Shown here in pieces: positions 52,772-61,815 of a DNA stretch of 64,000 nt. Position numbers and translations under genes: made by a program. Source of the stretch: Leptospira andrefontaineae (GTDB lineage Bacteria > Spirochaetota > Leptospiria > Leptospirales > Leptospiraceae); assembly GCF_004770105.1 (NCBI RefSeq), contig NZ_RQEY01000016.1, positions 62,001 to 126,000 of the forward strand. Reading direction: 5' to 3'. The notes under the pieces are model-generated. The model was not told the DNA's origin. It worked only from the letters and a program-made list of their open reading frames with translations, and ran no database searches. Position 1 is the stretch's first letter. Each line of letters starts with the position of its first letter.

Positions 52772-53949
52772 GGAATTTGCCTCAGTTCTGCTCCAGGAAA
52801 ATAAAAACGAAGTATCTCTTCCGATTTTGTTCCTCGAAACGCCATTTCTCTTGCTCCATATTGGCAAAGACCGATCCCATGTCCGAATCCTTTTCCTTTA
52901 AAATAAAATCCTCGAGAGCTTGTTTCGATCTTAAAATCGTTACTCTTGGTTTTATTCCAGCCCAGTTTTTTACCGATTTTAGATAAGAATTCAGATGCTT
53001 GGATATTCCTTTTTCCGGAATAATCCTTATATTCTAAAGATGTTATCCTGGATTCGGAATATTTGGGCTCTAATTCAATGATTTGTTTCACTTCTAAGGC
53101 AGATTCCATTTCTTCTTTTGTGATAAAAGTTTCCCAAGAGAAGTATGGAGAATTTTTACATTGAACATCCCCACCGTTTGTATCAGAGCCGGATCTGTAA
53201 TAGTGTGGATTTTTAAAATTCTTCCAGAGAACAGAAGGAGAAGATAAATTTCCTCCGCAAGTAGAATGAAAGAATGTCTCTAAAACTTTTTCGCTTTTAT
53301 CTTGCAGAAGTATTTTTTTAGATGAAGAGAAGTTTATATTCTCCTTTTTTAATTTTCCAGAAAATTGGAGGCAATGAGTTAGATCGCAAAGATCGTGGCC
53401 TTCTTTGGAATGTCTTCCTAAGTTAGCGAGTGCATAGGAACGGATCATTGCTGATGCGACAATTGTGTATTCCTGTTTCCAATTTGGCTTTAAATTCTTT
53501 TCGTCCTTAGGATAAAATAGATCCCCGAATTCTGAAGTCATTCCGATCCCTACATACTCTTCTAATGGAACAGTAAGTATAAGTCTAAGTTTTCCTTTAG
53601 AGGATGTGATTTCCAGATCTCCAGAATATTTTTTAGGGCCTTTGTCTTTAGGAATTTCAAGTTCGTATTCTCCGCTCGAAAATAAGATATGTTCCGATCT
53701 GGAATTTTTTGCTCCGTCTATAATTCTGATTTGATCTTCTTCTGCTCGGATTAAAATCGTTTTATCTTTTTCTAAACTATTCTTTCCCGAATATTGTATT
53801 CTGGAATTTTTTGCGATGATATGAACTGAGTCTGGAGAATATTTTGATAAGATCCCGATCTTTATCTTATTCGGAATAGGATCTGAAATTAAAGAATTAG
53901 AGAATAAAAATAAAAACACCAAACCTGAAAGTTTGGAAAAACGGCTCAT
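52768..53949 (-). CDS. SpoIID/LytB-type exported protein
   Basis: 393 residues with a signal peptide. SpoIID landmarks: LEEYVGIGMTSEFG, IVASAMIRSYALANLG, FFHSTCGGNLSS and GKGFGHGIGLCQYGAREMA. SpoIID-type proteins are peptidoglycan lytic transglycosylases or amidase enhancers, and the SSCGG-like and GxGHGxG positions are intact. The family also includes the second domain found in the YfaQ-type proteins of the E. coli A2M locus, which I recall only loosely. Gene order: MurA, ferredoxin, this gene, peptidase, all with 4-bp overlaps. Confidence 0.85.
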   Translation of the reverse strand: MSRFSKLSGLVFLFLFSNSLISDPIPNKIKIGILSKYSPDSVHIIAKNSRIQYSGKNSLEKDKTILIRAEEDQIRIIDGAKNSRSEHILFSSGEYELEIPKDKGPKKYSGDLEITSSKGKLRLILTVPLEEYVGIGMTSEFGDLFYPKDEKNLKPNWKQEYTIVASAMIRSYALANLGRHSKEGHDLCDLTHCLQFSGKLKKENINFSSSKKILLQDKSEKVLETFFHSTCGGNLSSPSVLWKNFKNPHYYRSGSDTNGGDVQCKNSPYFSWETFITKEEMESALEVKQIIELEPKYSESRITSLEYKDYSGKRNIQASEFLSKIGKKLGWNKTKSNDFKIETSSRGFYFKGKGFGHGIGLCQYGAREMAFRGTKSEEILRFYFPGAELRQIP

Positions 53950-54599
53950 TGTACTTGGATTGCCTTAGGAAATGTAGGGCAAGAAGAAACGCATAAACCG
54001 CAACCTACACAGTCATTCGAAAAATTGGGTTTGTTTCCTTTGAACTGAACTACATTTGGGATTGGGCAGGTGATCGCACAGGTCTCGCAGGTTTTTTCTC
54101 CAGTTCTGGAGTTAATACAATGTTGGAAGAAACCTTTTGCTTTTCCAAATTTAGGAGATTGATTTTCTTTATAAGGTAAAAGTGCACCGGTTTGGCAAGC
54201 GGAGATACATGGATAATCTTTGCATAACATACATGCATTCAGATTCACATCCATATGAGGAAAATGTTTACCAGTCTTATCGTCTGGAACTGGGAACAGA
54301 ACCGAGTAAGGACATGCATAGATACAATCACTGCATGCAGTACATTTGGAAAAGAATCGTTTTCCTTTTGCATCTGCTCCGGGAGGAAATTGTAAATTCC
54401 TAAAACCTTTAAATTTACTTTTAACTGTTTTAGGTTTGGGGACCTTGATCTGAGTTTTTTTGGGCGGGATCTTTTCCGGTTCTGCTTTTTTATCTTCCTC
54501 TACAGCAGTTTTCCAGGTTTCCGAAATTTCATTAACGCCTTCTTCCATTACGGAAAAAGCTTTTGCTAAGCCTTTCCGGAAGAAGTCTTTTCGGTTCAT
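53946..54599 (-). CDS. Polyferredoxin (NapF/NapG-like 4Fe-4S protein)
   Basis: 217 residues. Cys motifs: [12 protein letters not shown] (87-98 region), [22 protein letters not shown] and [12 protein letters not shown], enough for four [4Fe-4S] clusters, as in NapF/NapG/MauM-type proteins. A Lys/Pro-rich linker of about 60 residues ([17 protein letters not shown]) precedes the clusters. There is no signal peptide; the N-terminus ([15 protein letters not shown]) is basic and amphipathic and could bind the membrane. Inside an envelope operon its electron-transfer partner is not obvious. Confidence 0.82.
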   Translation of the reverse strand: MNRKDFFRKGLAKAFSVMEEGVNEISETWKTAVEEDKKAEPEKIPPKKTQIKVPKPKTVKSKFKGFRNLQFPPGADAKGKRFFSKCTACSDCIYACPYSVLFPVPDDKTGKHFPHMDVNLNACMLCKDYPCISACQTGALLPYKENQSPKFGKAKGFFQHCINSRTGEKTCETCAITCPIPNVVQFKGNKPNFSNDCVGCGLCVSSCPTFPKAIQVQ

Positions 54600-55894
54600 T
54601 CTTCACCTATCCTCTCAATATGAGCACCTAGAGATCTTAGTCTAGTATCTATATCTTGAAACCCTCTATCTATCTGAACGATATTATGGATAGAGCTTGT
54701 ACCTTCTGCGCAAAGCGCCGCGATAATCATTGCCATTCCTGCTCTGATATCAGGGCTCGCTACTTTTTGTCCATAAAGACGATTTGGTCCGATCACTATT
54801 GCTCTATGCGGATCGCAGAGAATAATTTGAGCACCCATCGAGATTATATTATCCACGAAGAATAATCTAGACTCGAACATTTTTTCGTGAATTAGAACTG
54901 TTCCTTTACATTGTGTAGCAGTGACTAAGGCAACAGAAGTCATATCCGCAGGGAAACCAGGCCAAGGAGAATCGTCTATTTTAGGAGTGGCTCCATGATA
55001 GTCCGGAATGATTTCCATTTTTTGATCAGAAGGAACTAATATGCCTCCATCTTGGGGGCGAACTTCTATCCCTAAGCGAGAATATACCATGCGGATCATG
55101 CGGATGTCTTCCAGCTCCACATCTCCGATAAAAATTTCGCCGCCAGTAACTGCAGCTAAGCTGATAAAACTACCGATCTCTAAATAATCTGATCCGATCC
55201 TATGCGGTTTTTCAGGGGTTTTTAAGGAGCTTACACCTTCGATAGTTAGGATATTAGAACCTATCCCTGAAATTTTTGCTCCGGCAGAAACTAAAAATTT
55301 ACAAAGTCTCTGCACATGAGGTTCGCTAGCGGCATGACGTAAGATAGTAACACCTTCTGAAAGTACGGCTGCCATGACTGCGTTTTCGGTAGCAGTAACA
55401 GAAGCTTCGTCCATGAGAAGGTCTGTGCCTCTTAGTCTATCACCTTTAATTTCGTAACCGTCCGGAAATACTTCGATTTGTGCGCCAAGCGCTTCTAGTG
55501 CGAGAAGATGAGTGTCCATTCTTCTCCGCCCGATCTTATCTCCACCCGGTCTTGGTAAAAACACTCGCCCTGTTTTGGCGAGGATGGGACCTGCAAGCGT
55601 GACAGCTCCTCTTATCTTGGAACATAGTTCTGCAGGAAGATCCGACTTTAGATTTCCATTATTACGAAATAAGAACGTTCCTTCTCCCTTATCTTCTACT
55701 TCCATTCCTAAATGGCGTAGAACGTCCATGAGCATTAGCACGTCTGAGATCTGGGGAATATTTTCGATAATTACTTCGCCAGGAACTAAACAGACGGCGC
55801 CTAAAATAGGTAAGGCTTCGTTTTTATTCCCTTGGGGCATTACAGTTCCATGAAGAGGATTTTTACCGACAATTTTGAAGTATGGAGAGCTCAT
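54596..55894 (-). CDS. murA: UDP-N-acetylglucosamine 1-carboxyvinyltransferase MurA (Asp variant)
   Basis: 432 residues, full length. It commits UDP-GlcNAc to peptidoglycan by transferring enolpyruvate from [12 protein letters not shown] carries the Lys-Asn pair and ADMTSVALV the catalytic Asp. In the loop [10 protein letters not shown] residue D119 occupies the place of the fosfomycin-sensitive Cys (C115 in E. coli, PGGC). Asp at this position keeps activity but blocks fosfomycin attack, as known for mycobacterial, chlamydial and Borrelia MurA. First gene of the minus-strand operon that runs into ferredoxin, SpoIID and peptidase genes. Confidence 0.96.
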   Translation of the reverse strand: MSSPYFKIVGKNPLHGTVMPQGNKNEALPILGAVCLVPGEVIIENIPQISDVLMLMDVLRHLGMEVEDKGEGTFLFRNNGNLKSDLPAELCSKIRGAVTLAGPILAKTGRVFLPRPGGDKIGRRRMDTHLLALEALGAQIEVFPDGYEIKGDRLRGTDLLMDEASVTATENAVMAAVLSEGVTILRHAASEPHVQRLCKFLVSAGAKISGIGSNILTIEGVSSLKTPEKPHRIGSDYLEIGSFISLAAVTGGEIFIGDVELEDIRMIRMVYSRLGIEVRPQDGGILVPSDQKMEIIPDYHGATPKIDDSPWPGFPADMTSVALVTATQCKGTVLIHEKMFESRLFFVDNIISMGAQIILCDPHRAIVIGPNRLYGQKVASPDIRAGMAMIIAALCAEGTSSIHNIVQIDRGFQDIDTRLRSLGAHIERIGEE

Positions 55895-56007
55895 GATTCG
55901 ACCAGTGTTATTGGTATACTCATGCTTCCTTCTCCTACGGCAAGCACTTCATCAGAGCTGAAATAGATTGACTCAAAAGGTTTTTTTTCCGATCAACGTT
56001 GGTACAA

Positions 56008-57789
56008 ATGGATTCTTTTTTACATCGTTTTAGAGAGTTTCAAAAAACACTGTTTTTCGACTTCTTCTGTTTTCTCTGGGTGGGGGCGTTCACATTCTTA
56101 TCCTTTGCTCCTTTTTATCTAAGCCATTTAGTTTGGATCGCACCTTTCGGTCTATTTTGGATCACTCATAAATATTCCGGAAGATATTGGAGATTGGTAG
56201 GTTACGGTTTCCTATTTGGGGTATTCTTCTATGCAATTGCATTCCATTGGATCCATCATATGGCAATGGTCTTCGGGAATTTTCCTTGGCCTCTTGCATT
56301 TATAATTCTTCTTTTAGCCGGAGTTTTATTCGGAGCTAAATTCCCTATCTTCTTAGTATCTTACTCCTTTCTTTCTAGAAGGGCAGGTAAACATAGCGTT
56401 TGGGTAGCAGGTGTTTGCGGAATGGCCGCAGATATGATCGGCTATCAACTATTTCCTTGGTATTGGGGAAACCTGGCAGCCGGTAATATCATACTCGCTC
56501 AAACAGTGGAGATCACAGGAGTTTACGGACTTTCGTTCTTAGTATTCGTAGTCTCTTATACACTCTTTGAAACAAATCTATTACACCTTCCTGAAATTTT
56601 AAGATCCAAAGATAAAAGATCCCATTTTATAAAATTCTGGACCTTACCCTTTGCGTTACTTCTTCTTTTCGTTATCGTAGGTTCCACTTTGTATTTGAAA
56701 TGGAAGAATGTAACTCCAACTAAAACTCTCGAAGTTCTCGTAGTCCAGCCGGATGCTCCTATGAGTATTCGTGATGAAAGGGGAAGATCTCCTCGAGAAG
56801 TAATCGAAGATCTAATGGGCAGAATGGACAAGATGGTGGAGAACGCTGTCCAAAGAGCTGGTAAAAATCCTGATCTGATTATTCTGCCGGAAGCAGGGAT
56901 CCCATATTTTTCTGCAAATAGGGAACTATTAAAGATCAAAATGGGAGATCGTATCTATTGGCCTAGATTCGATTCCTTAATGGTGTCTTTTGCGAACAGA
57001 TACAAGGCTACAGTATTCTTTAACGAAATTGATGCGGCTTATAAAACCAAAAGTTCCGGAAGAGAATATCTCAGATACTTTAATAATAACGTAGTATACG
57101 ATCCGAATGGAGTGAGAAGGCAAGCTTACCAAAAACAATATTTAGTAATGTTCGGTGAGACAATGCCTTTCGAATTCATGTATGATCTAAGTCCTCAGAC
57201 CGGAAGGTTCGATCCGGGAGAATCTTTCGATCTTCTACATTATTATTCTGATATCCCTAAAGAAAATCCTCCTACAGTTTTACCGGTTACTTGGGAAAAG
57301 ACAGAGGGGTTGGATGCAGAATTTGTTAGAAATTATTATTCCCCAACTCATACTGAATTAAAAGACGAGGGTATTTTCCTTCCTTTGATCTGTTATGAAG
57401 TAATTGTTCCGGAGTTTGTGAGAAAGTTCAAAGATTCCGGAAATCCTCAGTTTATAGCAAATCTTACCAATGATAAATGGTATGGGACTACTACTGAAAG
57501 TGACCAACATTTCGAGTTAGGAAGATTAAGAGCGATTGAATGGAGAAGATGGCTAGTCCGCTCTACTAATTCCGGGATCTCAGGTTACGTGGATCATCTA
57601 GGAAACTTTATAGAAGGTAAATCCACTTCACTTATGAAAGCGGAAACCAGTTGGCAACAAATCCAAGTGATAGATTCTCCTCCTGGATTTTATATTCTTT
57701 ATGGGAACCTGATCCCTTGGATTATGATCGTTCTAACTGGAATATATTACGGAAATCTTCTGCTCCGTAATAAAAAATCAGAAGCCTAA
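56008..57789 (+). CDS. lnt: Apolipoprotein N-acyltransferase Lnt
   Basis: 593 residues from ATG 56008 (in-frame TTG 55999 alternative). Several membrane helices fill the first ~230 residues, followed by a nitrilase-like domain. Catalytic triad candidates: Glu in [12 protein letters not shown], Lys in the next 80 residues ([14 protein letters not shown]), Cys in [13 protein letters not shown]. It adds the third acyl chain to lipoproteins, consistent with the many lipoproteins here. Longer than most Lnt because of an insertion between the Lys and Cys motifs. Divergent from murA. Confidence 0.93.
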   Translation: MDSFLHRFREFQKTLFFDFFCFLWVGAFTFLSFAPFYLSHLVWIAPFGLFWITHKYSGRYWRLVGYGFLFGVFFYAIAFHWIHHMAMVFGNFPWPLAFIILLLAGVLFGAKFPIFLVSYSFLSRRAGKHSVWVAGVCGMAADMIGYQLFPWYWGNLAAGNIILAQTVEITGVYGLSFLVFVVSYTLFETNLLHLPEILRSKDKRSHFIKFWTLPFALLLLFVIVGSTLYLKWKNVTPTKTLEVLVVQPDAPMSIRDERGRSPREVIEDLMGRMDKMVENAVQRAGKNPDLIILPEAGIPYFSANRELLKIKMGDRIYWPRFDSLMVSFANRYKATVFFNEIDAAYKTKSSGREYLRYFNNNVVYDPNGVRRQAYQKQYLVMFGETMPFEFMYDLSPQTGRFDPGESFDLLHYYSDIPKENPPTVLPVTWEKTEGLDAEFVRNYYSPTHTELKDEGIFLPLICYEVIVPEFVRKFKDSGNPQFIANLTNDKWYGTTTESDQHFELGRLRAIEWRRWLVRSTNSGISGYVDHLGNFIEGKSTSLMKAETSWQQIQVIDSPPGFYILYGNLIPWIMIVLTGIYYGNLLLRNKKSEA

Positions 57790-57805
57790 GTCGCGAATTT
57801 GCAAC

Positions 57806-58957
57806 CTAAGGATTGATCAGATAGTAGGAAAAAATCCCCCGGAAGTTTTTATCTTTCGGGAGATTTCCTTCCGGTACTTGGGCGCAATCCAGTTTAGAAT
57901 CGGTTATATAGTAAAGCTGGTAAGGTTTTGTAAAAAATAATCGAACAAAGAATCTAAGCACTGCGGAGATATTAGAAAGAACGTAGATCTGCCCAATCGT
58001 ATGTTTTCGAGAAACCGTTAAACTACAGGAACCATTTTCATCTAAGTAAAACTTTTCTTTGATTGGAAGATCGTATCCTGAAAAAGGTTCCGTTTCCGAT
58101 TCTAAAACTTCTGACTTCAAGACTTTCGCAGAGAATAACATTTTCCCGGAAGGATCTAATGCACTTACTGTTCGAACTTCTTCTCCGGGAAAGTTTTCAT
58201 TCCCAATAAAGCCGCCTGCGAATAATCTTTCTCCTGCACTATTTATGGAGCGATACAATTCCCAACGTCTGCTGTACTTATATACTTCGTAGTTGGTAAG
58301 AAGATGTTCCATTCCGCCTCTTCCGTTTAACTCCATTCTATTGCCGTTTAATACCAAATATCCTTTTGCAGGAACAGAGGAGAATGCCATATCCGCTTGT
58401 ACAAAACTATCTTTTTCCGGTAGATGTATCTTTCCTCCGGAAAGAGAAACTGCTTTGGACCAACCTGTTTTATAACTAATAACAAGTTCAGCAGTGTCCG
58501 TGATCATTTTGATCTCGGGTCCAGCTTCTCCTTTATAAACTGAACTATCATAAATTTCTAATTCTAGATTTCCGCTCTCTGCTTTGAGCTCCTCTTTTGA
58601 ATATTCTCTGGTGGAAAATTGGGTACCATTCTCTTTGTCGTAAACGACTAAACTTACTCCGCAGTTTTTGGTGCCTGGTCCTAAATTGCTCACTATGAAT
58701 GTTGCAAAGATCCAGGTTTTATCATCCGTAAAGGAATAGTTCCAGGCTTGAAAATAACCTTCTTGGGCGTACGGATGAAATCCCATTTCATGTTTGCTTG
58801 TCTTTCTTGCCTGGATTTTTGTCTCCTCGGCAGAAAGTTTCCATTCTCCTAAAGAGTAAAATATTAGTAAGAATACTAAAATGGATTTGGAAAGAATGGT
58901 TTTAGATCGTTTAAAAGAACATTTGTTCGCCGAAAGATTTTCGGATGAGAAAAACAT
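57806..58957 (-). CDS. Exported hypothetical protein
   Basis: About 383 residues from ATG 58957 (AGGA 10 nt upstream; TTG 58966 also in frame). A late signal-anchor (SILVFLLIFYSLGEWKLSAEE) precedes a long strand-rich extracytoplasmic part (FIVSNLGPGTKNCGVSLVVYD, ELNGRGGMEHLLTNYEVYK). The pattern looks like carotenoid-hydratase/CrtC-type lipocalin-like domains. One conserved-looking Cys pair is at NCG and GSCS. No confident family. It converges on lnt. Confidence 0.6.
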   Translation of the reverse strand: MFFSSENLSANKCSFKRSKTILSKSILVFLLIFYSLGEWKLSAEETKIQARKTSKHEMGFHPYAQEGYFQAWNYSFTDDKTWIFATFIVSNLGPGTKNCGVSLVVYDKENGTQFSTREYSKEELKAESGNLELEIYDSSVYKGEAGPEIKMITDTAELVISYKTGWSKAVSLSGGKIHLPEKDSFVQADMAFSSVPAKGYLVLNGNRMELNGRGGMEHLLTNYEVYKYSRRWELYRSINSAGERLFAGGFIGNENFPGEEVRTVSALDPSGKMLFSAKVLKSEVLESETEPFSGYDLPIKEKFYLDENGSCSLTVSRKHTIGQIYVLSNISAVLRFFVRLFFTKPYQLYYITDSKLDCAQVPEGNLPKDKNFRGIFSYYLINP

Positions 58958-59071
58958 GGGGATCAATTCCTAACCCTAGCTTTGTTCTCCGGCAAGCAAT
59001 TCTTGCCCGGATGAAATCAATTTTCAAAATTTTGTTTATATCCGAAACGACGGATTCCCTTGTTTTTTCGA

Positions 59072-59506
59072 TCAACTACAGTCCGAATCTATCTTATCCT
59101 CTTCCGATCTGGAAGCTGGTACACAAGAGGATTCGAAAATATCACTTAAACATCTGATCTCGTAAGAAGGATGATCCTTTACTCCTTTTGCTTTCATTTC
59201 GTCTCTTTCCATTCTAATCCCATCTACATGTATCCAAGAGTCCGATTCTGATTTTCCTTCGGTTTCTATACGAGCATAGATCAGATATTCATAATCTCCG
59301 AACTTCTTCATAAAAATTTTAGAATATCTAAAATCAGTTCTTACCAATTTTCTTCGGAAGTAACGTAGTTCATTGGATTGAGAACCTTGGAGAGAATCAT
59401 AGAATCTATTTACGGAATGTATAATTCCTAAAAAACCCAATTGGTCTGTTTTCAATTTCATCCAACCGAAATGTTCCTCTATATCTTTGTTCCTTCTCGC
59501 CTTCAT
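59072..59506 (-). CDS. Hypothetical protein
   Basis: 144 residues, soluble, no signal peptide. Basic N-terminal half (RRKLVRTDFRYSKIFMKKFG) and an acidic C-terminus with cysteines in EIRCLSD, SSCVPAS and DSDCS. IYARIETEGKSESDSWIHV reads like two beta strands of an SH3- or OB-like fold. Nothing recognised. Standalone gene between exported and sigma-factor genes. Coding status supported by length, codon pattern and a suitable upstream CCGGAGGAT-like site (complement). Confidence 0.6.
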   Translation of the reverse strand: MKARRNKDIEEHFGWMKLKTDQLGFLGIIHSVNRFYDSLQGSQSNELRYFRRKLVRTDFRYSKIFMKKFGDYEYLIYARIETEGKSESDSWIHVDGIRMERDEMKAKGVKDHPSYEIRCLSDIFESSCVPASRSEEDKIDSDCS

Positions 59507-59642
59507 AAAATCCTCCGGGGAAACGGGTTTTGGCCGAAGGAAATGGCTGAAAAAAAATTTAGAGTTTTAGAAAAAAATGGGACCTAAGGGATACACTTAC
59601 CTTTCTCACATGGGACCTTTGAATCGAACTTCAGGAGTTTTC

Positions 59643-59729
59643 ATGCAGAGCATTTTAAATTCGAATGGGTTCTGGTCCGGAATTCTTCCTTTTTGGATCA
59701 TTTTTTTTCCGTTTCAAACCAATTCTTAA
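59643..59729 (+). CDS. Candidate 28-residue hydrophobic leader-type ORF before ECF sigma gene
   Basis: An ATG preceded by AGGAG at 5 nt opens a frame MQSILNSNGFWSGILPFWII continuing with FFPFQTNS. It is strongly hydrophobic and aromatic, 61 nt before the sigma factor start. It could be a leader peptide or a small membrane peptide coupled to stress signalling. A direct repeat ATGGGACCT (59577-59585 and 59610-59618) lies upstream. Only the ribosome site and composition support it. Confidence 0.35.
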   Translation: MQSILNSNGFWSGILPFWIIFFPFQTNS

Positions 59730-59790
59730 TAAAAAAAATCCAAGGAAAATCCCATAGCAACAACTACCTCTTTAAGGAAAGAGAAACACA

Positions 59791-60324
59791 TTGGGATCCT
59801 TGGACACGATATACAGACGGGAAAGAGATAGAATCCTAGCATGGGTTCGTTCCAGGGTTGCGGATCCGGAAGAAGCAGAAGATCTTCTTCAGGAATCTTT
59901 TTTAACCGCTGTAACTGAACTGGATTCCGCTGGGTCTATAGAATATCTTTTAGCTTATGTGTACGCAGTTCTTCGAAATAAAGTCGGGGACTGGTACAGA
60001 TTTAAAAAAGCGGGGAAGTATTCTAACACTCGTTTAGAGCAGGAGTTTTTCTTAGAGGACGCATTGCTGGATAAAGCGGCAGGACCTGAAAAGGAATTTT
60101 ACAGAAGTCTTGTGCTCCAGGAATTAGCGATCGCTATTGAAGAACTTCCTGAAGAGCAAAAATCTGCGTTTGTTGAAAACGTGTTCGAAGGAAAATCCTT
60201 CAGAGAAATTTCGGAAGCAACCGGAATTCCAGAAGGAACTCTCTCGGCACGAAAATCTTACGCTAAGGATTTTTTAGCAAAACGTTTGAAGGACCTGAAG
60301 GTTTTCTTTCTGGAAGAGTTTTGA
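59791..60324 (+). CDS. ECF RNA polymerase sigma factor
   Basis: 177 residues from TTG 59791. Region 2: ADPEEAEDLLQESFLTAV with LLAYVYAVLRNKVGDWYRF. Region 4: LPEEQKSAFVENVFEGKSFREISEATG and the helix-turn-helix IPEGTLSARKSYAKDFL. It precedes a His-rich membrane protein at 16 nt, the arrangement seen for sigma factors whose neighbour is a small regulatory membrane protein. No zinc anti-sigma gene adjacent. Third ECF sigma in the window. Confidence 0.92.
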   Translation: MGSLDTIYRRERDRILAWVRSRVADPEEAEDLLQESFLTAVTELDSAGSIEYLLAYVYAVLRNKVGDWYRFKKAGKYSNTRLEQEFFLEDALLDKAAGPEKEFYRSLVLQELAIAIEELPEEQKSAFVENVFEGKSFREISEATGIPEGTLSARKSYAKDFLAKRLKDLKVFFLEEF

Positions 60325-60340
60325 GTTTTGGAGGAAAACC

Positions 60341-60673
60341 ATGCACGGTTCAGGCGAGTTTAGACATAGATTAGGGAAATTTTTTCTGATCATATTCTTT
60401 ATGCCGTTGTTCTTTTTCGGTTTGGCTTATGCGGTTTGGCAACTTTGGAACTGGTTGCTTCCTGATATTTTCGGGATCAAGCAGATCAGTTACTGGCAAG
60501 CTTTAGGTTTGTTCGTTCTTTCGCATATATTGTTTAAAGGCGGACATTGGTTTGGTCAAGGCCATCATCATGGTCATAGAGAAAGAGCACATTGGAAACG
60601 TAGAATGAAAGAGAAGATGAGACACAAACTTCAACAGAAGTTAGATCAAATCGATCGCGAATTAAGGGAGTAA
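60341..60673 (+). CDS. Small His-rich membrane protein of ECF module
   Basis: 110 residues: two membrane helices (about 14-40 and 50-66), then a His-rich stretch GGHWFGQGHHHGHRERAHW and an amphipathic basic helix ending LDQIDRELRE. The His cluster could bind metal ions; the helical tail may contact the sigma factor. Similar small membrane proteins follow ECF sigma genes in other proteobacteria. Role in metal or envelope sensing is inferred. Confidence 0.7.
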   Translation: MHGSGEFRHRLGKFFLIIFFMPLFFFGLAYAVWQLWNWLLPDIFGIKQISYWQALGLFVLSHILFKGGHWFGQGHHHGHRERAHWKRRMKEKMRHKLQQKLDQIDRELRE

Positions 60674-60677
60674 AATT

Positions 60678-61037
60678 ATGTTTATGGAAGTAAATCATAT
60701 CGGTATCACCTCCCGTGATCCGGAAGTAAGTGCGAATTTTTATCGTGAAATTTTCGGTCTCCCCCAAGAGGAGGAGACCGAGAAAGCAGCGAAAGTTTTA
60801 GGTATCGGAAAATCGAATATAGCGATCTATGGCGAGAAGGATGATCCTTCTTCTCCCGTATTTGGGTCCGGATGTGATTTTGCAATTAAAGTAGATCCGA
60901 AAAGTTTCCGTGAGATAGAACAAAGATTATTCTCTCAAAGATTGGAATATGGGGTTCGTAAATCTTCTAAGACACTTTTTCTGAATTTCCAGGATCCGGA
61001 TGGATACTTGGTTGAATTGATGTGTGAAGAGGAATAG
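60678..61037 (+). CDS. VOC-family (glyoxalase/dioxygenase-like) protein
   Basis: 119 residues, one betaalphabetabetabeta repeat pair. MEVNHIGITSRDPEVSANFYREIFGLP is the typical VOC start (first metal-ligand position His), and FLNFQDPDGYLVELM the typical end (Glu ligand). A short size fits glyoxalase-like or bleomycin-resistance-like members. Substrate unknown. It is 4 nt after the His-rich protein gene and probably co-transcribed with the sigma factor. Confidence 0.85.
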   Translation: MFMEVNHIGITSRDPEVSANFYREIFGLPQEEETEKAAKVLGIGKSNIAIYGEKDDPSSPVFGSGCDFAIKVDPKSFREIEQRLFSQRLEYGVRKSSKTLFLNFQDPDGYLVELMCEEE

Positions 61038-61170
61038 AGCCTAATCTTTATATAAAGGTTTATTCCTTGGGTACCAAACCTTTCCCATAAGTGGTTTATA
61101 AGAACAGAATTCAAGACTCAAGATAGAGATTGCCAAAAAAGGCCGGACAAAAATTGTACTCTTTACCCAC

Positions 61171-61746
61171 ATGGAAACGGAATTACTGGGCCTGTTCTGG
61201 ACAGAAAAGATCAAGCTCAGCCAGTACACTATCCAAACCGTAAAGGATCTAAGCGATTCACAGCTGGATCATACCGACGCGTTGGGCGAAACAATTCGAA
61301 GATATCTGAATTCGATAGTCGCTTCTGACTTTTTATTCCGCCTTTCTCTTCCGGTCTCCTTAGGGATCAGTTCTATACTTCCTATTCCAAGACAAACAGA
61401 GTCCGAGGTCGAAAAAGACCTAGTCAAAGTAAGAGACCTGTTTGGTTCTCCGGCGCTACCGAGCAATTTGAAAGATGTGATTGTGAGCTCCGCAGAAGGT
61501 CTTTATTTCGAAGGATGTAATCCTTCTCTTCTCCCCACCTTGGAACGCTGGAAAAGGATTCTTTTACGTTTGGAAAAGTCCATCGCCGGTCTGAATGGAA
61601 AAGATTCTTTAAAATATCGTTATTTTTCAGTCCTTGGGATTGTTTCGCTCCCGGTCGCTATCAATTACTTCTCCACCCAAAACTTATACTATCTCCGAAG
61701 CGGAATCTTGAAAATAAAGGAGAATCCTTCTTTCCCGAAGTCCTAA
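61171..61746 (+). CDS. Hypothetical protein with C-terminal hydrophobic segment
   Basis: 191 residues, mostly helical. Negatively and positively charged helices alternate (TETELLGLFWTEKIKLSQY, PSLLPTLERWKRILLRLEK), with a short hydrophobic stretch near the C-terminus (YFSVLGIVSLPVAINYF). No signal peptide or named motif. No convincing ribosome site before the chosen ATG, but no better start is evident. The gene has an upstream gap of 133 bp with a CTTTATATAAAG palindrome (61046-61057). Confidence 0.6.
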   Translation: METELLGLFWTEKIKLSQYTIQTVKDLSDSQLDHTDALGETIRRYLNSIVASDFLFRLSLPVSLGISSILPIPRQTESEVEKDLVKVRDLFGSPALPSNLKDVIVSSAEGLYFEGCNPSLLPTLERWKRILLRLEKSIAGLNGKDSLKYRYFSVLGIVSLPVAINYFSTQNLYYLRSGILKIKENPSFPKS

Positions 61747-61763
61747 GTCCTTAGAAGATGGAA

Positions 61764-61776
61764 AAACCTAAGGTTT
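61764..61776. promoter_or_regulatory. 13-bp palindrome upstream of icd
   Basis: AAACCT-A-AGGTTT is a perfect dyad 40 bp before the icd ATG. Its position in the icd leader/promoter makes a regulatory site possible. No regulator can be named. Confidence 0.3.
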
Positions 61777-61815
61777 AAAACCTACAATCCATCTGACATT
61801 CTAAGGAGAATTCCA

